Positions 24,670 to 34,806 are shown, numbered from the stretch's first letter. The stretch is 64,000 nt of DNA from Kitasatospora sp. A2-31 (GCF_022288725.1 NZ_JAKNTA010000009.1:59316-123315); one strand, 5' to 3'. Program-made: numbers and translations. Notes: generated from the sequence alone by a model not told the origin.

Positions 24670-25935
24670 ATGCCGATCTGCCCGAGGGGCCACGAGTCGC
24701 AGGCCGAGGACTGGTGCGACTTCTGCGGCTTCCCGATGACGCCACCGGTGGCTCCGCCGATGCCACCGCCGCCGGCCACCGGCCCCGGTACCCCGCCCGC
24801 CGGCCACGGCCACGGCCACGCCGGTCCGGTCGGGGGTTCGTACCCCCCGCCGCCGGGTGCCGTACCGCCGCCGGGTGCCGTACCGCCGCCGGCCCCGGCC
24901 TACCCGGAGCTCACCGAGGGCCTGGTGGTCTGCCCGATCTGCCGCAGCCCGCAGACCGGGCGGTTCTGCGAGGAGTGCGGGTACGACTACGACCTCTCCA
25001 CGCCCTCGCGCCGCCAGCCCCCGGCCGCCGGTGCCCCGACGCCCGGTCCCGCCCCGGCTCCGGCCCCGCTGAACATCCCCGCGGCGTACGGCGGGCCGCA
25101 GCCGCCGGCCCCGCACTCCCAGCCGCCGGCGCAGCCGCACGCCCAGCCACAGCCGCACGCCCAGCCGCAGCCCGTCCGGCCGGCGCCGGGCCCGGCCGGC
25201 GCGCCGTCCGGCTACGGCTACCCGCCGGCCGCACCCGCGCCCGGCGCCCCCTACCAGGAGCCGGGTTACGGCGAGCCCGTTGTCGGCGAGCCGGGGTACG
25301 GTGCGTCCGGGTTCGGCGAGCCCGGGTTCGGCGAGTCGGCCTACCACGAGCAGCAGCCGCGCGAGGAGTCCGGCCCGGTCTACGCCCAGCCCGGTCCGAC
25401 CGGCCGGGGCGGCGAGTTCGGCACCTCGTTCAACCTGGCCCCGCCGATGCCTCCGCAGGCCCAGCAGCCCCCCGTGCCCGGGCAGCAGGCCGAGCAGCCC
25501 CAGGCCGCTCCGCCGGAGCCGGTCCGGTCCAACTGGATCGCGGTGGTCGCGGCCGACCGCGACTACTTCACCGAGATGATGGCCCGCAGCGGTCCGGAGG
25601 CGGCGGGCCTGTTCTTCCCGCCGTACTGCCCCGAGCGGCGCATCCCGCTGACCGGCCGCGGCCAGCTGCGGATCGGGCGGCGTAGCCAGCACCGCGGGAC
25701 GGTGCCGGAGATCGACCTCTCCGTCCCGCCGGAGGACCCGGGTGCCTCGCACCAGCACGCGCTGCTCGCCGAGCAGGCGGACGGCAGCTGGGTGCTGGTC
25801 GACCAGGACTCCACCAACGGCACCACGGTGAACGGCGGTGCCGAGCCGGTCACCCCGCACACCGCGATCCCGCTGAACGACGGCGACCGGATCCACATCG
25901 GCGCCTGGACCACCATCAGCGTGCACCGCGCCTGA
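24670..25935 (+). CDS. FHA-domain protein with two zinc knuckles
   Basis: A 421-residue protein. Zinc-knuckle 1 is at residues 4-19 (CPRGH...CDFCG), knuckle 2 at about 88-106 (CPICR...CEECG), then a disordered Pro/Gln/Gly/Tyr linker of about 200 residues. An FHA domain occupies about 322-421 with LRIGRR, the phosphothreonine-binding ASHQHA, and DSTNGTTVNG. FHA domains read phosphothreonine, so this is the likely reader or effector of the neighbouring PknG kinase. No ETT-type phosphorylation motif like that of GarA/OdhI is visible near the N-terminus, so it is not a simple GarA orthologue. ATG 24670 follows a GGGGGG site. Confidence 0.92.
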   Translation: MPICPRGHESQAEDWCDFCGFPMTPPVAPPMPPPPATGPGTPPAGHGHGHAGPVGGSYPPPPGAVPPPGAVPPPAPAYPELTEGLVVCPICRSPQTGRFCEECGYDYDLSTPSRRQPPAAGAPTPGPAPAPAPLNIPAAYGGPQPPAPHSQPPAQPHAQPQPHAQPQPVRPAPGPAGAPSGYGYPPAAPAPGAPYQEPGYGEPVVGEPGYGASGFGEPGFGESAYHEQQPREESGPVYAQPGPTGRGGEFGTSFNLAPPMPPQAQQPPVPGQQAEQPQAAPPEPVRSNWIAVVAADRDYFTEMMARSGPEAAGLFFPPYCPERRIPLTGRGQLRIGRRSQHRGTVPEIDLSVPPEDPGASHQHALLAEQADGSWVLVDQDSTNGTTVNGGAEPVTPHTAIPLNDGDRIHIGAWTTISVHRA

Positions 25936-25945
25936 GCCGCCGCGC

Positions 25946-25985
25946 GGCCGGGCCGGACGGGCAGCACGCCCGGTCCGGCCCGGCC
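25946..25985 (+). terminator. Hairpin terminator of the PknG locus
   Basis: A GC-only stem (GGCCGGGCCGGA-CGGGC paired with GCCCGGTCCGGCCCGGCC, one bulge) around AGCAC lies 10 bp after the FHA stop codon. It has no U-tract, as is usual for streptomycetes. Confidence 0.75.
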
Positions 25986-26109
25986 GGGACGACGCCGGGG
26001 ACGGCTGGACACGGCTCGGGCACGGCTCGGGCACGCTTTGGGAAAATGATCTTCAAATCGTGCTCGGACCGCCGCCCCGGCAGGCCCGCCGCCCCTAGTC
26101 TCAGGGTCC

Positions 26110-27027
26110 ATGACTGCAGCGATATCCGCCGACGGGATCCGTCAGCGGTACGGGGACGTACAAGCGGTCGACGGCGTGTCACTCACCGTCGAGACCGGCG
26201 AGTTCTACGGGATCCTGGGCCCCAACGGCGCCGGGAAGACCACCACACTGGAGATCCTGGAAGGGATCCGCAAGCCCGACGAAGGGCGCATCGAGCTGCT
26301 GGGGCTGGCGCCCTGGCCGCGCAACAAGAAGCTGCTGCCGCGCATCGGCGTGCAGTTCCAGGCCTCGGCCTTCTTCAACAAGCTGACGGCGCGTGAGACC
26401 ATCCGCTCCTTCGGCTCCTTCTACGGCGTCGGCCCCAAGCGGGCCGACGCGATGCTGGAGCGGGTGGGCCTGACCGAGTCGGCCGGGGTGATGACCGACA
26501 AGATGTCCGGCGGCCAGGCCCAGCGGCTCTCCATCGCGTGCGCGCTGGTCCACGACCCGGAGCTGGTCTTCCTGGACGAGCCCACCACCGGCCTCGACCC
26601 GCAGGCCCGCCGCAACCTCTGGGACCTGCTGCGGACCATCAACGCCGAGGGCCGCACGGTCGTCCTGACCACCCACTACCTGGACGAGGCCGAGGTGCTC
26701 TGCGACCGCGTCTCGGTGATGGACCACGGCAGGATCCTGCGCACCGGCGCACCGGCCGCGCTGGTCCGGGAGATCGACGACACCGTGCGGATCAGTGTGG
26801 AGTCCGGGCTGATCACCGCCGAGCGGACCCGCGAGCTGCTGGCCGCGGTCGGCGCCGAGGTCTCCGCGGTGGACGACGACGGCGTCTCGCTCTCCGTCTC
26901 CACCCGCCTGCCGGGCCCGGTCCTCTCCGTGCTGGCCGAACAGAACGCCCTACGTGGCCTGGAGGTCCGCGGCGCCACCCTGGAGGACGTCTTCCTCCAG
27001 CTCACCGGACGGGAGTACCGCGCATGA
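26110..27027 (+). CDS. ABC-2 exporter ATP-binding protein
   Basis: A 305-residue ATPase. Walker A is GPNGAGKTT (about 37-45), the Q-loop QFQASAF, the signature MSGGQAQRLS, Walker B LVFLDEPTTGLDP and the switch His in LTTHYLDEAEVL. The C-terminal 80 residues form the usual regulatory extension of DrrA-type exporters. It energises export by the permease that follows with an ATGA overlap. ATG 26110 lies only about 10 bases after a CTAGTCT -10-like box, so the mRNA may be leaderless. The exported compound, drug or lipid, is unknown. It is separated from the FHA gene by a terminator. Confidence 0.92.
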   Translation: MTAAISADGIRQRYGDVQAVDGVSLTVETGEFYGILGPNGAGKTTTLEILEGIRKPDEGRIELLGLAPWPRNKKLLPRIGVQFQASAFFNKLTARETIRSFGSFYGVGPKRADAMLERVGLTESAGVMTDKMSGGQAQRLSIACALVHDPELVFLDEPTTGLDPQARRNLWDLLRTINAEGRTVVLTTHYLDEAEVLCDRVSVMDHGRILRTGAPAALVREIDDTVRISVESGLITAERTRELLAAVGAEVSAVDDDGVSLSVSTRLPGPVLSVLAEQNALRGLEVRGATLEDVFLQLTGREYRA

Positions 27028-28187
27028 CCGCCGACGAACGCACCCGCGCAGCGGCCGTCCCGGCCCAGCGCGCCGCCTCCGGCCCGGCCTCGCCCGGCGG
27101 GCAGCCGGAGCGCGAACGGGTCAGCGCCTTCGCGAGCCTGTCCCGGGTGATGCTGGTCGCCTTCTTCCGCGACAAGGCCGCCGTCTTCTTCGTGCTGCTC
27201 TTCCCGCTGATGTTCCTGATGCTGTTCGGCACCCTCCTCAAGGGCGCCGGCAGCCCGCACGCCAAGGTGGCGCAGGTCGGCCCGGTCCAGGTGCTGGACG
27301 CGGTGCAGGGCGACGGCCGCGCCGAGCTGGAGAAGGTCCTGACCATCAGCCGCAGCGACGACGAGGCCGCAGCGGTGGAGAAGGTCCGCAAGGGCGACCT
27401 CGACGCCGTGATCACGCAGGGCCCGGACGGCCGGGTGGTGCTGCGGTTCAGCGCCGCCGACCAGGTCCGCGCCGGCTCCGTGCAGGGCATCGTCAACTCG
27501 GTCGTCCAGCAGGCCAACCAGGCCGCCACCGGCAAGCCGCCGGCCTTCTCGTTGGACGTGAGCCGGGTCGAGGACGAGTCGCTGAAGCCGATCCAGTTCC
27601 TCACCCCCGGTCTGCTGGGCTGGGCGGTGGCCACCGGTGCGGTGTTCAGCGCCTCGCTGACCCTGGTGTCCTGGCGGAAGAAGATGGTGCTCCGCCGGCT
27701 GCGGCTGGCGCCGGTGAGCGCCGGGGCCGTCGTCTCCTCCCGGATCGCCGTCTCGGTGATCACGGCACTGGCCCAGACCGCGATCTTCCTGGTGGTCGCC
27801 ACCACCCCGTTCTTCGGGCTCAAGCTGACCGGCGACTGGTGGCTGATCATCCCGCTGGTGGTCTGCGCGACCGTCGCCTTCATGTCGATCGGCCTGCTGG
27901 CCGGGTCGCTCGCCAAGACCGAGGAGGCGGCCAACGGCATCTCGCAGATCATCGTGCTGCCGATGTCCTTCCTCTCCGGCTCGTTCTTCCCCACCGACGA
28001 CATGCCGGCCTGGCTCAAGGCGATCTCCAACGCGCTGCCGCTCAAGCACCTGGTCACCGCCGCGCAGTCGGTGCTGTCCCGGGGCGGCGGCGTGATGGAC
28101 GCGCTGCCGGCCATGGGCGGGCTGCTGGCCTTCGCCGCCGTCGTCACCGCGATCGCCTGGCGGTTCTTCCGCTGGGAGGACGCGTAG
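27024..28187 (+). CDS. ABC-2 exporter permease
   Basis: A 387-residue membrane protein: a cytoplasmic N-terminus, a first helix VFFVLLFPLMFLMLFGTLL at about residues 55-75, a large extracellular loop to about 190, then five clustered helices (LLGWAVATGAVFSASLTL; ISQIIVLPMSFLSGSFFPTDDMP). The layout matches ABC-2/YhgE-like exporters. It is translationally coupled to the ATPase gene (ATGA overlap). Confidence 0.9.
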   Translation: MTADERTRAAAVPAQRAASGPASPGGQPERERVSAFASLSRVMLVAFFRDKAAVFFVLLFPLMFLMLFGTLLKGAGSPHAKVAQVGPVQVLDAVQGDGRAELEKVLTISRSDDEAAAVEKVRKGDLDAVITQGPDGRVVLRFSAADQVRAGSVQGIVNSVVQQANQAATGKPPAFSLDVSRVEDESLKPIQFLTPGLLGWAVATGAVFSASLTLVSWRKKMVLRRLRLAPVSAGAVVSSRIAVSVITALAQTAIFLVVATTPFFGLKLTGDWWLIIPLVVCATVAFMSIGLLAGSLAKTEEAANGISQIIVLPMSFLSGSFFPTDDMPAWLKAISNALPLKHLVTAAQSVLSRGGGVMDALPAMGGLLAFAAVVTAIAWRFFRWEDA

Positions 28188-28287
28188 CGACGGCCGCGCC
28201 GCCGAGAGGTGCGCGGGGTCGTACGCCCGCGGTCCCGGGTCCCGGGTCCCGGTGTACGGCCCAGCCGCCGTCTGCGACCATGGTCGG

Positions 28288-28692
28288 GTGAACGAGATCC
28301 GGCGTGGCACGCTCAGCGAGGAGACCTTCTTCGACCAGGTCGGCGGCGAGCCGACCTTCCGGCGACTGGTGCACCGGTTCTACCAGGGGGTCGCCGAGGA
28401 CGAGTTGCTGCGGCCGATGTACCCCGAGGAGGACCTGGGCCCGGCCGAGGAGCGCCTGGCGCTGTTCCTGATGCAGTACTGGGGCGGCCCTCGCACCTAC
28501 AGCGAGGAGCGCGGGCACCCGCGGCTGCGGATGCGCCACGTGCCGTTCCGGGTGGACCGCGCGGCGCACGACGCCTGGCTGCGGCACATGCGGACGGCGG
28601 TGGACGAGCTGGCGCTGCCGGCCGAGGCCGAGCGACAGCTCTGGGACTACCTGACGTACGCCGCCGCCTCGATGGTCAACACCGAGGGCTGA
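28288..28692 (+). CDS. glbO: Truncated haemoglobin, group II (GlbO type)
   Basis: A 134-residue 2/2 globin. It has FFDQVGGEPTFRRLVHRFYQGVAEDELLRPMYP, YWGGPRTYSEERGHPRLRMRHVPF with the proximal haem His, and a late Trp in QLWDYLTYAA, as in group II truncated haemoglobins. These bind O2/NO and protect against nitrosative or oxidative stress, or assist respiration. GTG 28288 is chosen; TSS-proximal sequence is unclear. It stands alone between the ABC exporter and a convergent hypothetical gene. Confidence 0.93.
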   Translation: MNEIRRGTLSEETFFDQVGGEPTFRRLVHRFYQGVAEDELLRPMYPEEDLGPAEERLALFLMQYWGGPRTYSEERGHPRLRMRHVPFRVDRAAHDAWLRHMRTAVDELALPAEAERQLWDYLTYAAASMVNTEG

Positions 28693-28745
28693 GGGGGGCG
28701 GCGCCCGGGTCACGCGCCGGCCGCGTCCTGTCCGGACGGGGCCCG

Positions 28746-28789
28746 GCGGACGGGGCTCTAGCGGACGGGGCTCTAGCGGACGGGGCTGA
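28746..28789 (-). repeat. Three 15-bp tandem repeats over a stop codon
   Basis: The unit GCGGACGGGGCTCTA begins at 28746 and 28761, with a third, partial copy at 28776. The stop codon of the minus-strand hypothetical gene (28773-28775) lies inside unit 2, so the repeat shapes the 3' end of that gene. Confidence 0.85.
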
Positions 28790-29471
28790 GGCCCAGGCCC
28801 GCGCCGGGCGCGGCCGTCGTACGGACCGCCACCGACCCGGCCGGGGCGCTCAGCCGCAGCCAGCCGCCCGCCCGGTGCACGGTCAGCGGGGCGTCCGGCT
28901 TCAGGAAGCCGATCACGTAGGCCGCGTGCGCGGCGCGCAGCGGCAGTTCGGGCAGCGCGGTCACCGGCCGCGACCAGATCTCGTCGGCGAGCGCGTCCAG
29001 CACCGCGCGGGTGCGGTGGTGCTCCGGAACGGCCTCGCTGCGCTCGCGGAACTCCCGCACCCCGGCCATCAGTTCGGGGTAGACCTCGGCCACCGGCGGC
29101 TCCCCGACCGGCCGCCAGCCGGCGCGCGGCGGCAGCAGACCGGCCCAGGCCGGTCCGGTGACGGCGGCGGGCAGCGCGACGGTGTCGGCCTCGCCGTCCA
29201 GACCGTCCAGCAGCTGCCCCGCGGACACCGTCCGGTCGGCCGGCTCGACGCTCCCGGCCAGCCGCGCGGTGCGGATCGCCAGCGCGCCGGCCCCGCCCAG
29301 CGGGAGCCGTCCGAAGACCGCCAGCACGCCCGAGTCCGAGCCGTCCGCCGCCGGCACCGCCTGCAGTCGCACCGCCGCCGCCCGGTCGAACCGCAGCAGG
29401 CGGACCAGGAACGCCGCGAGGTCGGCGGCCTCCCCGGCGTCGGCGAGGGCGAGGGGGGCGGTACCGGTCAA
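28773..29471 (-). CDS. Conserved hypothetical protein
   Basis: A protein of about 232 residues with no signal peptide or membrane segments. Recognisable blocks are VFGRLPLGGAGALAIRTARLAG, GLLPPRAGWRPVGEPPVAEVYPELMAGVREFRER and LPLRAAHAAYVIGFL. I do not recognise a characterised family. The start is uncertain: TTG 29471 has no good ribosome site, and the same frame is open upstream toward 29555. It lies downstream of the thioesterase gene on the same strand and is probably co-transcribed. Confidence 0.65.
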   Translation of the reverse strand: MTGTAPLALADAGEAADLAAFLVRLLRFDRAAAVRLQAVPAADGSDSGVLAVFGRLPLGGAGALAIRTARLAGSVEPADRTVSAGQLLDGLDGEADTVALPAAVTGPAWAGLLPPRAGWRPVGEPPVAEVYPELMAGVREFRERSEAVPEHHRTRAVLDALADEIWSRPVTALPELPLRAAHAAYVIGFLKPDAPLTVHRAGGWLRLSAPAGSVAVRTTAAPGAGLGLSPVR

Positions 29472-29555
29472 CGCGTTCAGCTCGAATCCGTGGGTCGGTG
29501 GTGGTGGTTCCGGGGTCGCGGGGCGGTGCCCCGGCGGCGGTGCGGCGCCCGGTGG

Positions 29556-30035
29556 TCAGACGGCCGCGACGGCGCGCGCCCCGGCCGGCCGGTCCGCGTC
29601 GGCGGCAGTACCGGCGTCGTCCGCGTAACGGGAGAGGAAGTCCCGCTCCACGGCGCTGATCCGGCGCGGCCGGCCCTCCGCCAGGTCGTAGGGGACGACC
29701 ACCGTGGACGCCCGGACGTAGACCGTCTCGGTGCCGTCCTCGGCGATGTCCTTGATCTCGTACGCGACGGTCAGCGAGGCGACGCCGATCTTGGTCACCC
29801 AGGTCTCGATGGTGACCGGCTCGGGCCGGTGCACCAGCGGTCGCTTGTAGTCGATCTCGTGGCGCGCCACGACCGAGCCGCCCGCGAACTCCCCGGCACC
29901 GGCCTCGGCGGCCTGGGTGAACATGAAGTCGATGCGGGCCTCCTCCAGGTAGCGCAGGAAGACCACGTTGTTGACGTGCCCGAAGGCGTCCATGTCGGAC
30001 CAGCGCAGCGGGCAGGCGTAGATGTGGCGGGCCAC
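29556..30035 (-). CDS. Hotdog-fold acyl-CoA thioesterase (4HBT type)
   Basis: A 159-residue hotdog protein. The signature RWSDMDAFGHVNNVVFLRYLEEAR, with the catalytic Asp, is that of 4-hydroxybenzoyl-CoA-type thioesterases, followed by HEIDYKRPLVHR and a FLSRY tail. It hydrolyses an acyl-CoA thioester; the substrate is unknown. GTG 30035 follows a strong GAGGAG site. It lies between the ettA terminator and the hypothetical gene. Confidence 0.9.
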   Translation of the reverse strand: MARHIYACPLRWSDMDAFGHVNNVVFLRYLEEARIDFMFTQAAEAGAGEFAGGSVVARHEIDYKRPLVHRPEPVTIETWVTKIGVASLTVAYEIKDIAEDGTETVYVRASTVVVPYDLAEGRPRRISAVERDFLSRYADDAGTAADADRPAGARAVAAV

Positions 30036-30086
30036 GGGTTCTCCTCGACGTCCGGTTCCCGCCGACCGGTGGTGGCCGGCGGGCCG

Positions 30087-30126
30087 CGGCCCGGCAGGCC
30101 GCCCCGGAGGGCGGTCTGCCGGGCCG
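30087..30126 (-). terminator. Hairpin terminator downstream of ettA
   Basis: An 18-bp stem with one mismatch (CGGCCCGGCAGGCCGCCC and partner) and a short CGGA loop lies just after the ettA stop codon. Confidence 0.8.
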
Positions 30127-30142
30127 TCGTGACAGTGGGGTG

Positions 30143-31807
<1,665 letters not shown>

Positions 31808-31995
31808 GTGAGATCGCTCCGGCGTCGTCGGGAGTATTCGGCTTGCAGCGTTCCATTGTGCCGCACCCGGCCCGGAGCCCCGACCGCCCGCCCTGCCCCA
31901 CCGGGGTATCCGGCCGGCTCCCCCGCGCTCCCCACGGGCGGACGCCCGCGCCCGGCCCGCGCCCACCGCGCCCCCGTCCGGCTCCGGACGCGACT

Positions 31996-32032
31996 CGGCC
32001 CGGCTCCCCGCTTGCTGCGGGGAGCCGGGCCG
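31996..32032 (-). terminator. Strong hairpin terminator of the surface-protein gene
   Basis: A 16-bp stem (core CCCGGCTCCCCGC / GCGGGGAGCCGGG) with loop TTGCT lies about 70 bp after the surface-protein stop codon and before the ettA promoter. Confidence 0.88.
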
Positions 32033-32101
32033 GGTCGGCGCTCACGGGCCGGGGGCCTCAGGCCCCGTGGTCCGGGACCTCAGGTGCGGTCCGGACCGTG
32101 C

Positions 32102-33613
32102 TCAGGCGGCGGTGCCGCTGTGGCGGCCGCGACGGCGCAGGACGAAGACCGCGGCACCGCCGGCCACGACCAGGCCACCGGCGACGGCGGCGATGATCGG
32201 GGTGGCGTCGTTACCACCGGTCTGGGCCAGGCCGGTGGTGCCGGCCGGAGTGGTGGTGGCCGGAGCCGGGTGGGCGGCGGTGGTGGTGGCGGAGGCCGAC
32301 GGGGTGGCGCTCGGGGTGCCGGTGGGCGCCGGGGTGACCGGGGCGCTCTTGGTCGGCGACGGGGTGCCGGTCGGCGTGGTGCCGCTGGTCACCTTGCAGT
32401 CCAGGATGCCCTTGAACTCCTTGGTGAACCCGTTCGGGCCGGTGACGGTGATGTCGTAGGCGGTGTCCTCGGCGACCGGGACGAGGACGCTCTCGACCTT
32501 GCCGGGCTGGACGGTGAGGGTCTTGCCCGGCTTCACCGTGACGCTGGCCGCCTCGTCGCCGCCGTTGGCGACGGAGACGCGGACTCCGTTGTTGTCGCAC
32601 TCGACCTGGGAGATGCTGTCGACCTGCGCGCCCTTGCCCTGCTTCCAGGTGGCCTTGGCGGCGTCGACGACGCTGAGCTTGGTGGAGCCGGCCAGGATCA
32701 TGGTCTGGCTGTGCTTCGCGGGGGTGTACCCCTTGCTCAGGAAGACGCGGCCGCTGGGCACGACGGTCTCGGCCGAGGCCTTCACGGTGGCGGCGCCGTC
32801 CGGGGTGCCGGCCGGCACGTCGAGGAAGAGCTGGGTGTCCTTGGCCACCGGGCCGGTCAGGTCGGTGACCGGCTTGCCGTCCTTGTCGACCAGCTTCACC
32901 TTGTCCGCGGCGTCACCGGCGACCGCGAGCTTCACCTCGTTGGCGCTGGAGTTGATGGTGAACGGACCGAGCTTGTTGCCCGGCTTGCCCGACACCGAGT
33001 CCGGGGTGAGGCTCAGCGAGGGCTTGGGCTCGGCGGCGATGCCCTTGTTGGCGTCGCTGACGAGGTAGTCGCGCAGCTGCTTGGCCTGCGGGTCGGTCGG
33101 GATGGCGGTCTTGCCGTCGGAGAACTTCCAGATCGCGGCCTGGGTGCCCGCGGCGGCGTCCTCCTTGGTCAGCTCGCCCTGGACACCGGCGGCCTTGGCC
33201 AGCTTCGGGAGGTCCTCGGCCTTGACCTGCGGGTAGGAGTTCTCCAGGATCCAGCGGATCTTGGCGGCGGCCTCGGCCTTGTCCTTGCCGCCCAGCGAGC
33301 TCGACTTCCAGTCGGACTCCTGGTACTCGACACCGCTGGTGATGTCGACCGGGTGGTCGATGTCGATGCAGTACGTCTTGATCTCGCCGTTGGGCGTCTT
33401 GAGGGTGAACAGGCCGCCCTGGATGGGGTGGCTGCCCTCGATGGCGATCTCCTCGCTCAGCAGCGTGGGCTGGATCACTGCCGTGACACCCGCACCGGGC
33501 GCGTCGGCCGCAACTGCCGCACCGGTCGCGAGCAGGCTTCCGCCCAGCGCGATGCCAGTCGTGAGCATGACAGTGGATATGCGCGGAAGACTCCGCCCCT
33601 GCATCTGGAACAT
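32102..33613 (-). CDS. Thioester-domain (TQXA) cell-wall surface protein with LAXTG anchor
   Basis: A 503-residue exported protein: signal peptide about 1-36, thioester domain about 45-190, Ig-like beta domains (about 210-430), a Thr/Pro/Ala stalk, then the sorting signal LAQTGG, a membrane helix and RRRGR tail. In the thioester domain Cys82 (TYCIDIDHP) and Gln158 (TQAAIW) are placed to form the internal thioester used by adhesins to bond covalently with amines. LAXTG is the sortase E substrate motif of Streptomyces. ATG 33613 follows GGAGGG. The likely role is attachment of the cell or aerial surface to a partner molecule. Confidence 0.92.
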   Translation of the reverse strand: MFQMQGRSLPRISTVMLTTGIALGGSLLATGAAVAADAPGAGVTAVIQPTLLSEEIAIEGSHPIQGGLFTLKTPNGEIKTYCIDIDHPVDITSGVEYQESDWKSSSLGGKDKAEAAAKIRWILENSYPQVKAEDLPKLAKAAGVQGELTKEDAAAGTQAAIWKFSDGKTAIPTDPQAKQLRDYLVSDANKGIAAEPKPSLSLTPDSVSGKPGNKLGPFTINSSANEVKLAVAGDAADKVKLVDKDGKPVTDLTGPVAKDTQLFLDVPAGTPDGAATVKASAETVVPSGRVFLSKGYTPAKHSQTMILAGSTKLSVVDAAKATWKQGKGAQVDSISQVECDNNGVRVSVANGGDEAASVTVKPGKTLTVQPGKVESVLVPVAEDTAYDITVTGPNGFTKEFKGILDCKVTSGTTPTGTPSPTKSAPVTPAPTGTPSATPSASATTTAAHPAPATTTPAGTTGLAQTGGNDATPIIAAVAGGLVVAGGAAVFVLRRRGRHSGTAA

Positions 33614-34806
33614 CTGGGATCCCTCCGGGCCGGGCCGCACCGGAGGGCGACCCGCCTTGCATTGCCGCGCCCCCTGTGGCGCCGCTGCACGTGTGTGAAC
33701 CAGACGAATCCTATTGAGCCCCGCGGGCCCGCAAACCCCCATGCGAAATCAGGACGATTCCGTATCTGTATCGTTATCAACCGCCCCAGTATCCACACAA
33801 GCTGACGATCGACCAGAAAGTGTGGATCTTTCGCTTAACCCGTGGATGATTGCACAAGCAGAGACAACTACCGTCTCGATCAACATATTTGTCGACAGTT
33901 GAGCTCGACTCCGGGTCAGGCCGGCACCCTTCTACAGACGCCGCCACCCCCGGGGTTTCACCACCCACCCACCTCTCCCGGCGCCGGTCGTGGCCGCGGT
34001 TCCGCGTCCGGTCGCGGCCGGACCCCACCCCCGATCGCAACGGCAGCCCCGTCGGCTCCGGTCGGAGTCGGCCGGCGGCTCGCCCGACTGCCGGGGGCGG
34101 GGCCGCTTCGGTCGCTCCGGCCGCTCCGGTCGCGGGATTTACCGATCCCGCCGCTTCGGTCCGCTTCCCGGAACACGCTCCGTTCCCCCCAATGCACCGT
34201 ACGGAATCGAGCGACACGGGTTGAGAGTGCACTTCCCGGGAAATCCTTGCCGAGGGGGATCCAAAATCCTGTGGACAACTCGGACATGTGGAAAACCACT
34301 GTCACTCCCAGGGGTGAATTTCGGCCTTCCGGCACTCCCTCCACCCGGATCTGCGCTGGCCATGACAACAATCGACCCGCCTCCCGCCCCGTCCCGACAC
34401 CCCCACGGGTGGGTCCATCGGACGTCCCCGCACGTCATCCGACCGAACGAACCCGAATACGGCCCCCCACCCGCTCCGGGGGTGGCGCTTTCTCCGTGCC
34501 GAATCCATAACGGGTGAGGCGGCAGCCCCGTAACGACTGCACAACGTCCGGCCCCGAAGACCGCCAGACCGCTGCACGCACGGTCTTCACCTGCGATTAT
34601 CGGACCGCTCCACCGAGGCCGACACACCCGCGACGGTGCCGTTACAACCGGCCGAGGAACTGGGCACCCTTATCCTGTCCCCGACAGGGCGAGGGCCCCG
34701 CCAACCCCCAACCCCACCCTCAGGTACGGGGCCGGACAGCGGGCGCGGCACGCGTCCGTCACCCGATCCCGGCAACGGTCACGCCCATCAGGGCGCCGTC
34801 CGTCCC
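33614..34806. other. 1.2-kb gene-free region with DnaA-box-like sites
   Basis: No frame here has credible codon bias or family features. The part from 33740 to 33910 is much richer in A+T than its surroundings. DnaA-box-like 9-mers occur at 33789-33797, 33821-33829, 34270-34278 (perfect match to TTGTCCACA on the minus strand) and 34287-34295. The part next to 33614 must contain the surface-protein promoter. Confidence 0.5.
34270..34295. other. Pair of DnaA-box-like 9-mers
   Basis: TGTGGACAA (34270-34278) is the exact complement of the Streptomyces DnaA box TTGTCCACA, and TGTGGAAAA (34287-34295) is one step from it, 17 bp apart and in the same orientation. No dnaA, dnaN or rpmH is present, so this is not oriC. 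Confidence 0.45.

Noticed and set aside
18202..26034. Very long antisense open frame (about 2600 codons) opposite the GlnX-PknG locus
   Set aside because: It is the shadow of third-position GC in the opposite strand; it has no domains and is Gly/Arg/Val-biased.
33740..34300. Region considered as oriC because of DnaA-box-like sites
   Set aside because: No dnaA, dnaN, rpmH, gyrB or parAB genes are present, and only one box is a perfect match.
33842..34517. Overlapping plus-strand frames in the 1.2-kb gap
   Set aside because: They lack a ribosome site and Streptomyces codon bias, and their Arg/Pro/Ser-rich sequences show no domain.
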